Origin: an uncultured Muribaculaceae bacterium
Lineage (GTDB): Bacteria > Bacteroidota > Bacteroidia > Bacteroidales > Muribaculaceae
NCBI GenBank assembly: GCA_958439725.1
Contig: CAUBWJ010000051.1
Coordinates: forward strand, 1 to 11,280
DNA length: 11,280 bases
Reading direction: 5' to 3'
The translations under genes and the position numbers were made by a program. The notes beneath the pieces were generated by a model. The model did no database searches. It was not told the origin of the DNA and saw only the letters and a program-made list of their open reading frames with translations. This document shows, one piece after another, positions 6,490 to 11,280 of this stretch. Position 1 is the stretch's first letter. Every line of letters starts with the position of its first letter.

Positions 6490-6540
6490 CTCCATAATCC
6501 GAAACCCTCTCACCGAAACCATACTAAACTTCATATCCCC

Positions 6541-7083
6541 ATGTCCCACTTCCATTCGCTGGCCCTGCGCCGCCACAGCATCCGCAAATATACCGACCAG
6601 ACCATCGACGCCTCCGACGTGAAACTCATTCTCGAGGCTGCCCTCCTGGCTCCCACCTCCAAGAACAGCCGCCCCTGGCAGTTTGTATGCGTCGACGAGA
6701 AATCCATGCTCCAGCGCCTCGCCCAGTGCAAACCCGCCGGTGCCATGCCGGTCGAGCGTTGCCGCCTCGCAGTTGTGGTCTGCGCCGATTCCACCCTCTC
6801 CGATCCCTGGGTGGAGGACGCGTCCATAGCCGCAGCTTTCATGCAGCTCCAGGCCGAGGACCTCGGTCTCGGCTCCTGCTGGGTGCAGGTGCGCGGTCGT
6901 TTCACCGCCGACGGCCTCCCCTCCGAAGAATACGTGCAGCAGCTTCTCGGAATCCCCGACACCATCTCCGTGCTCTGTATCGTCACCTTCGGTCATAAGG
7001 ACGAGGAGCGCAAGCCCGTCGATCCCTCGAAACTTCTCTGGGAGAAGGTACACATCGGAAGCTGGAACAACTCTGAAGTCTGA
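6541..7083 (+). CDS. Nitroreductase-family FMN-dependent oxidoreductase
   Basis: A 180-aa cytoplasmic flavoprotein of the nitroreductase fold, expected to be a homodimer using NAD(P)H. Seen: the N-terminal FMN-phosphate motif RRHSIRKY (10-17), the second FMN motif APTSKNSRPWQFV (38-50), the helix DASIAAAFMQLQAEDLGLGS (93-112), the GIP loop at 137-139, and the terminal GHKDEERK (151-158). The ATG at 6541 is preferred because it places the RRxSxRxY motif near residue 10 as is usual for the family, and because upstream in-frame codons overlap the promoter. The natural substrate (nitroaromatic, quinone, enone or other) cannot be inferred. Its stop overlaps the next gene as TGATG, so translation is probably coupled. 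It is the first gene of a four-gene overlapping unit. Confidence 0.88.
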   Translation: MSHFHSLALRRHSIRKYTDQTIDASDVKLILEAALLAPTSKNSRPWQFVCVDEKSMLQRLAQCKPAGAMPVERCRLAVVVCADSTLSDPWVEDASIAAAFMQLQAEDLGLGSCWVQVRGRFTADGLPSEEYVQQLLGIPDTISVLCIVTFGHKDEERKPVDPSKLLWEKVHIGSWNNSEV

Positions 7084-7880
7084 TGCGTCCGCTCCGAATC
7101 TGTATCATAGGCTCGGGCAACGTGGCCTGGGCACTCGCTCCGGCCTTCACCTCTACGCCTGACATAGAGCTGACGGCTATCTGCAGTCCCACGCCCGGCC
7201 ATGCCGCGGCTCTGGCCGATTCGCTCTCACCGCGCCCGCAGGCCGTAACTGAGATAGCCTCCCTCCCGCGCGACGCCGACGTCTATCTGATAGCCGTCAA
7301 GGACGACCGCGTGGCCTCCGTGGCACTCGAAGCCGCCGGACTATTCCCCGCTTCCGCTCTTTGGCTTCATACCTCCGGAAGCGTGCCCGCTGCCGCGCTC
7401 GCTCCCGCCGGAGGAGGTTACGGCGTGCTGTATCCGCTACAGACCTTTTCAAAGGGCGTCCAGGTAAATCTGCGGGAACTGCCCGTGTTCATCGAGGCTG
7501 ATTCTGCGGCCGGACTTGCAACGGCGCGCCGTCTCGCCCTCGCCATATCCCCCATTGTCCATGAAGCCGACAGCGATCTCCGGCGTAAAATGCACGTTGC
7601 CGCCGTGTTCGCATGCAATTTCACCAATTACTTCTGGACCGTTGCCGACAATATTCTGCGTGAGCATCCCGGCCTCGACCTCTCCGTCCTGCATCCGTTG
7701 CTGAAAGAAACACTGCGCAAAGCCATGGAAGAAGGCCCCGAGGGAAACCAGACCGGCCCCGCCCGGCGCGGCGACCGCGGAGTTATCGAGACCCACAAAA
7801 AGCTGTTGGGCGACACTCCCGAGTCAAAGCTCTACGGCGAAGTATCCGAAGCCATTATCAATCATTACAATAAGAAATGA
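7083..7880 (+). CDS. Rossmann-fold DUF2520 family protein (ProC/F420-oxidoreductase-like)
   Basis: A 265-aa cytoplasmic protein. Seen: a dinucleotide-binding glycine loop IGSGNVA (9-15) after a short beta strand, HTSGS (96-100), YPLQTFSKG (117-125), then a helical C-terminal DUF2520 domain with HVAAVFACNFTNY (171-183), PLLKET (205-210) and GPARRGD (225-231). This two-domain arrangement resembles pyrroline-5-carboxylate reductase and 6-phosphogluconate dehydrogenase-type enzymes, so a NAD(P)-dependent dehydrogenase or reductase is likely, but no reaction has been assigned to the family that I know of. The start ATG overlaps the upstream stop by one base and the stop overlaps the next start as ATGA. 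The order DUF2520, HAD phosphatase, Maf is one I recall as common in Bacteroidetes. Confidence 0.88.
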   Translation: MRPLRICIIGSGNVAWALAPAFTSTPDIELTAICSPTPGHAAALADSLSPRPQAVTEIASLPRDADVYLIAVKDDRVASVALEAAGLFPASALWLHTSGSVPAAALAPAGGGYGVLYPLQTFSKGVQVNLRELPVFIEADSAAGLATARRLALAISPIVHEADSDLRRKMHVAAVFACNFTNYFWTVADNILREHPGLDLSVLHPLLKETLRKAMEEGPEGNQTGPARRGDRGVIETHKKLLGDTPESKLYGEVSEAIINHYNKK

Positions 7881-8401
7881 GCAGCATCAACTACGACCTC
7901 AAGAAGATAAAAGGAGTGGCGTTCGATGTGGACGGAGTCCTCTCCCCCTCCACCATCCCCACATCCCCGGAGGGCGAGCCTCTCCGCATGGTCAACATCA
8001 AGGATGGCTATGCCCTGCAGCTTGCCGTGAAATGCGGATTGGAAATAGCCATAATCACCGGCGCCACCAGCCGCGGCGTGGCGGCCCGTTACAGCGCGCT
8101 CGGCATCAAGGAGATCCATCAGGGCGCGTCGCGCAAGGTGGAAGTGCTCACCGACTGGATGGCTCGTCACGGCCTCACCCCCGACGAGGTTGCCTTCGTG
8201 GGCGACGACGTGCCCGATTTCGAGCCCATGCAGTGCGTGGGCCTGAGCGTGGCCCCCGCCGACAGCGCCATCGACATTCTCCAGCACTGCCGCTACGTAT
8301 CCCCCTGCAACGGAGGCTATGGCGTGGCCCGCGACCTTCTCGAGCAGATACTGCGCGCGCAGGACCATTGGATGACCACTGAAAAAGCTTTCGGATGGTA
8401 A
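7877..8401 (+). CDS. kdsC: HAD-family 3-deoxy-D-manno-octulosonate 8-phosphate phosphatase (KdsC-like)
   Basis: A 174-aa cytoplasmic type C0 HAD phosphatase, expected to hydrolyse Kdo-8-phosphate to Kdo for lipopolysaccharide inner-core synthesis. Seen: motif I AFDVDGVL (15-22, nucleophile D17 and acid/base D19), NIKDGYAL (40-47), motif II IITGATS (59-65), the lysine of motif III in GASRK (83-87, K87), and motif IV VGDDVPD (108-114). The NGGYGVARD segment (145-153) resembles the KdsC C-terminus. There is no cap domain and the length of about 175 aa is typical, consistent with a tetramer. It overlaps the upstream gene by 4 nt and the downstream maf by 7 nt. No other Kdo gene lies in the window, so related phosphatase activity on another sugar phosphate remains possible. 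Confidence 0.82.
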   Translation: MSSINYDLKKIKGVAFDVDGVLSPSTIPTSPEGEPLRMVNIKDGYALQLAVKCGLEIAIITGATSRGVAARYSALGIKEIHQGASRKVEVLTDWMARHGLTPDEVAFVGDDVPDFEPMQCVGLSVAPADSAIDILQHCRYVSPCNGGYGVARDLLEQILRAQDHWMTTEKAFGW

Positions 8402-9003
8402 CAGGTCTTGTCCCCTCGCTCAACGGCTACCGGCTCATTCTTGCAAGCGGCTCTCCGCGTCGGCGCGAGCTGCTGGGGATGCTCGGTGTGGAATTTGACG
8501 TGGAAGTGCCCCGCGACGTGGAGGAAACATATCCTGCCGACCTTTCTCCCCACCAGGTACCCGCATACCTCTCGCAGCTGAAAAGCCGTGCCTACGCCCG
8601 TACTTACGGCATGTCGGGCAAGGTTGTCGTCACATCGGATACAATTGTGATATGCCGTGGCGAAATTCTCGGCAAGCCCACCGGCCCTGACGACGCGCGC
8701 AGGATGCTCCACGAGCTGTCAGGGCGTTCCCACACCGTGGTGACCGGTGTCACCGTAGCATGGGATGGCGGTTCCGTCACCGAATCAGCATCTACAGAGG
8801 TGGATTTCGCTCATCTCACCGACTTCGAGATTGACACATACGTTGACCGTTTCCGCCCCTTCGACAAGGCCGGAGCCTACGGCATTCAGGAATGGATAGG
8901 CTGCATAGGTGTCAAGGGAATCCGCGGCAGTTTCTACAATGTCATGGGTCTGCCCCTGCATCTGCTCTACACCATGTTCAGGCAGGTACCACCCCGTCAC
9001 TGA
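8395..9003 (+). CDS. maf: Maf-family nucleoside triphosphate pyrophosphatase (dTTP/UTP type)
   Basis: A 202-aa cytoplasmic house-cleaning enzyme that hydrolyses (d)NTPs to monophosphate plus pyrophosphate. Seen: the phosphate-binding loop ILASGSPRRRELL (15-27), VTSDTIV (79-85) with D82 in the place of the catalytic aspartate of the usual A-D-T motif (here S-D-T), LGKP (92-95), SGRSHTVVTGV (109-119), DKAGAYGIQ (157-165) and GSFYNVMGLPLH (178-189). DKAGAYGIQ points to the YhdE subgroup acting on dTTP/UTP and modified pyrimidines. The ATG at 8395 overlaps kdsC by 7 nt. It is the last gene of the unit, and its 3' end overlaps the converging ATP-grasp-like gene by 26 bp, without any visible terminator. 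Confidence 0.92.
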   Translation: MVTGLVPSLNGYRLILASGSPRRRELLGMLGVEFDVEVPRDVEETYPADLSPHQVPAYLSQLKSRAYARTYGMSGKVVVTSDTIVICRGEILGKPTGPDDARRMLHELSGRSHTVVTGVTVAWDGGSVTESASTEVDFAHLTDFEIDTYVDRFRPFDKAGAYGIQEWIGCIGVKGIRGSFYNVMGLPLHLLYTMFRQVPPRH

Positions 9004-10039
9004 CTACAACAGAGAATCTTGCCCCCGGAAGCGGGGAGAGGTTTATTTCGTCTGCGGATGGCCCCGACGGCTTTACCCTCAGCACGCCACGGAGGCCGCG
9101 GCGCGCGAGAAGCATTGCAGCCACGCCCATGGTCATGCGCAGATTCAGCTCTACACACGGGTCAAGCATCAGCCGCCCTCCCTCGCGGTAAGCAAGCATA
9201 TCTATCCCCATATATCCCCGGTAATGCGGGGCTACCGCCTCTGTAAGATATTTTTCGGCTCCAGCTATTGCAGCGGAGATATCTACTGGAATCCGCTCCA
9301 TGAGCCGGTCGCCGCTGTCAACTATGTTTCCTGCATAAACGCCTGAAGGCAATGTGGCAAACACACTCGCACCCTCAAACTTCACCCTGCGGCCGTCGCT
9401 CACGAACAGCGCGGCGAAATCGGCCTCACGCTCAAGCCTGGGCTCCACCATTATGCTACCCTGACGGCGTATGGTGCCCGCTATTGCGCGGCGCAACGCG
9501 TCAGCACGCATGGAGCGCGTGGCCATGACTCCGCGCCCGCTGCTCGACCAGGGCTGCTTTATGACCGCATCGCCTCCGACAGCCGCAATAGCCGCCTCTG
9601 CCTCCGCCTCGCTGAAACACTCGCGTGCTACTATCCTCTCGGCCGCACCCATTGCGCGCGCAAGCGGCATCGATGTTCGCCGGTGCGAGAGCATGCGCAG
9701 CCGTTCTATTTCATCCGGCGTCGGCACCCCGGCAGCTCCGGCCTCGCACATCAGTCTTGCCGAAAGAGGGCTCCAGCCCCAGGGCAACGCACAGCTGGGC
9801 GCCTCGCTTTTCCGGACAGCTGTTCCACTCAGACCGAAAGCCGATTTCAGTATATCGGCAGCCTCTACCGCTTCATCAGTCTCCACAAGCACCTCGTCGC
9901 CATCACCGCACCACCATAATGGCAGCAGAGCTCCCGCGCGCCGCAAATCCAATGCGGCCGCCGGAGGGGTATAGCGTTCGCCGTTGCCTGCGGCGAGTGC
10001 CAGATCGTTGTCGGGGTTGAAAAAATAGAGCTTACCCAT
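8978..10039 (-). CDS. ATP-grasp-like protein of unknown function
   Basis: A 353-aa soluble protein without signal peptide. Seen: an N-terminal FNPDNDLALA motif (7-16) in a pre-ATP-grasp-like region, VIKQPWSSSGRG (159-170, K161 followed by a Ser/Gly-rich loop), IMVEPRLE (196-203, E199 at the hinge position), and GYMGIDMLAYREGGRLMLDP (275-294) followed by VELNLR (296-301) with D280, E297 and N299 as likely Mg-ATP ligands. This lysine, glutamate and D/E-x-N pattern is that of the ATP-grasp superfamily, which couples ATP hydrolysis to carboxylate-amine or similar ligation through an acyl phosphate. The substrate is unknown and no partner gene is adjacent. The ATG at 10039 lies 9 nt from a -7 promoter box. 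The 3' end overlaps maf tail to tail by 26 bp. Confidence 0.75.
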   Translation of the reverse strand: MGKLYFFNPDNDLALAAGNGERYTPPAAALDLRRAGALLPLWWCGDGDEVLVETDEAVEAADILKSAFGLSGTAVRKSEAPSCALPWGWSPLSARLMCEAGAAGVPTPDEIERLRMLSHRRTSMPLARAMGAAERIVARECFSEAEAEAAIAAVGGDAVIKQPWSSSGRGVMATRSMRADALRRAIAGTIRRQGSIMVEPRLEREADFAALFVSDGRRVKFEGASVFATLPSGVYAGNIVDSGDRLMERIPVDISAAIAGAEKYLTEAVAPHYRGYMGIDMLAYREGGRLMLDPCVELNLRMTMGVAAMLLARRGLRGVLRVKPSGPSADEINLSPLPGARFSVVVSDGVVPA

Positions 10040-10047
10040 ATCGGTTG

Positions 10048-10055
10048 CAAAATTA
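10048..10055 (-). promoter_or_regulatory. -7 element almost touching the start of the ATP-grasp-like gene
   Basis: The minus strand reads TAATTTTG, an exact TAnnTTTG match, with only 8 nt between it and the ATG (10039-10037). Transcription from it would begin within a few bases of the start codon, giving a leaderless or nearly leaderless mRNA. A TTTG occurs 12 nt upstream, closer than the usual -33 spacing. Confidence 0.4.
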
Positions 10056-10119
10056 CAGAAACGCCGTCAAACCATGCAGCCCGCGATAACGTTTTTATTG
10101 AAAAGCCGTTTCAACACCA

Positions 10120-11241
10120 ATGTCAGTCAACAAAAAATACTGGACTACCGACCGCATTATGCATCTGATTATCGGGCTGGCCATCACCGCAATCCTTTGG
10201 CTTCTGATATCTCAGTTGAGCGATGTGCTGCTGCCATTCTTCGTGGCCTGCTTCATAGCCTACCTTCTTGAACCTATGGTTACGTTCAACATGCGCTGGA
10301 CCCACACCAAAGGACGAGTTATCGCCTCGCTTCTCACCATTCTTGAATTCTCGGCTGTGCTGGTGATATTTTTCTACGCATTCACCCCCACCGTAGTCAA
10401 GGATCTCGGGGTACTGAGTTCGATAATTCAGGACATAGAGAGCGGCAAGAGCCAGATGCCCCCTTATTATGTGGCAATTACCGATTTCGTAAAGGAACAT
10501 TGCAGCCCCGAACAACTCCGCTCCACCATAGAAAGTCTTCATTTCGAGACACTTATCAACAAAGGCACATCCCTTCTCGAAGGCTCGATAGGAGTCCTCT
10601 TCCAGACACTCGAATGGTTCCTCACACTCATTTACATTATCTTCATCCTCATCGACTATCCCCAGATAGTGAGCGGATTCAAGCAGATTTTCCCCTACAG
10701 ATACCGTGCGCGCGGCATAGAGATTGTCAATGACGTGAAAGTGAGCATGAATCATTATTTCCGCGGACAGGGGGTGGTGGCTCTCTGCGCCATGGTGCTC
10801 TATTGCATAGGATTCACCATCGCCGGACTCCCTCTTGCCATCCCTATGGGCGTGATAGTGGGCATTCTCTATATGATACCTTATTTTCAGTATGTCACGC
10901 TCATCCCCGTGGCGATAATCGCATTCATTTACTCGCTGGGAGGCTCGGTGGAGTTCCTGCCTGAAATGGGAAAATGCCTACTCGTCTACGTCATCACCCA
11001 ATGCATCTGCGACTATCTGATAACGCCCCATGTAATGGGCAAGGAAATGGGCCTCAATCCGGCCATAATTCTTCTTGCGCTGTCAATCTGGGGCAGCCTG
11101 CTCGGCATCATAGGAATGATTATAGCCCTTCCGCTCACCTCGCTGATAATGGCGTATTACCAGCGATATATCTCCGATCCTCCGGCTTCCGGCACGCCCC
11201 ATGAGTGCGAAAACATATCTGAAAATATTACTGTCCGCTAA
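10120..11241 (+). CDS. AI-2E family (PF01594) membrane transporter
   Basis: A 373-aa polytopic inner-membrane protein. Seen: membrane segments at about 15-31, 36-53, 68-89, 157-178, 218-237, 240-256, 258-273, 284-303 and 312-345. A soluble segment at about 92-155 follows the third helix. The family core appears as YFRGQ (213-217), followed by the ITPHVMGKEMGLNPAIILLA stretch (301-320) and WGSLLGIIGMIIALPL (324-339). The family is named for E. coli TqsA, linked to autoinducer-2 export, but other members are Na+/H+ antiporters or unassigned, and no luxS or signalling gene is nearby, so the substrate is unknown. Length is normal. The polar C-terminal tail (about 350-373) is presumably cytoplasmic. 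The gene diverges from the ATP-grasp-like gene across an 80-bp gap in which no convincing plus-strand promoter is seen. No terminator is visible in the 39 bases left before the window ends. Confidence 0.9.
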   Translation: MSVNKKYWTTDRIMHLIIGLAITAILWLLISQLSDVLLPFFVACFIAYLLEPMVTFNMRWTHTKGRVIASLLTILEFSAVLVIFFYAFTPTVVKDLGVLSSIIQDIESGKSQMPPYYVAITDFVKEHCSPEQLRSTIESLHFETLINKGTSLLEGSIGVLFQTLEWFLTLIYIIFILIDYPQIVSGFKQIFPYRYRARGIEIVNDVKVSMNHYFRGQGVVALCAMVLYCIGFTIAGLPLAIPMGVIVGILYMIPYFQYVTLIPVAIIAFIYSLGGSVEFLPEMGKCLLVYVITQCICDYLITPHVMGKEMGLNPAIILLALSIWGSLLGIIGMIIALPLTSLIMAYYQRYISDPPASGTPHECENISENITVR

Positions 11242-11280
11242 ACCATAAATCAGTGAGTCCAACATCTTGAAAGGCAGAAG

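Noticed and set aside
6487..6540. Upstream TTG start for the nitroreductase
   Set aside because: It falls inside the TACATTTG promoter element and adds residues not expected before the RRxSxRxY motif.
11242..11280. tRNA or start of another gene at the right edge
   Set aside because: Only 39 bases remain; no tRNA arm pairing, promoter or conserved coding motif could be recognised.

Overview
The window looks like chromosomal DNA of a Bacteroidota bacterium, most likely order Bacteroidales; a Muribaculaceae-type gut commensal is my guess. The reasons are repeated TAnnTTTG-type -7 promoter elements, A-rich leaders without strong Shine-Dalgarno sequences, an exported GH20 hexosaminidase, and a DUF2520 / KdsC-like HAD / Maf gene trio that I recall as typical of this phylum. 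The species assignment is inference; no rRNA or tRNA gene is present.

Left region (1 to about 1850, minus strand, visibly AT-rich). Two genes are transcribed leftward: a PD-(D/E)XK nuclease-like protein (710-1801) with an in-frame 15-bp tandem repeat, then, after a terminator hairpin and a new promoter, an open frame that runs off the left edge (1-585). That partial protein reads like the fingers region of a C-family DNA polymerase (DnaE) starting as a stand-alone protein, without the PHP and catalytic palm domains. This pair differs in composition from the rest of the window and is the best candidate for accessory DNA.

Boundary (1802-2176). About 375 bp hold no gene. They contain a pyrimidine-rich imperfect direct repeat, a phased TTATAAGA triplet and a GTCATCCTGAGC string, all looking like dispersed intergenic repeat material.

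Right region (2177-11280, GC-rich, core-like). A secreted GH20 beta-hexosaminidase (2177-4156) is followed by an AspT/YidE-type transporter with two RCK_C domains (4290-5951), a nested-stem bidirectional terminator, and a convergent thioredoxin (6048-6365, minus). Divergent from thioredoxin is a tightly overlapping four-gene unit (6541-9003): nitroreductase-family protein, Rossmann/DUF2520 protein, KdsC-like HAD phosphatase and Maf nucleotide pyrophosphatase. An uncharacterised ATP-grasp-like protein (8978-10039, minus) overlaps the 3' end of maf tail to tail. Its promoter sits so close to its start codon that the mRNA may be nearly leaderless. An AI-2E-family (PF01594) membrane protein (10120-11241) closes the window.

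Functionally the right side is mostly housekeeping: glycan trimming in the envelope, membrane transport, redox control, LPS Kdo-pathway phosphatase and nucleotide-pool sanitation. The novelty, if any, lies in the AT-rich nuclease/DnaE-like pair and in the unassigned ATP-grasp-like protein.
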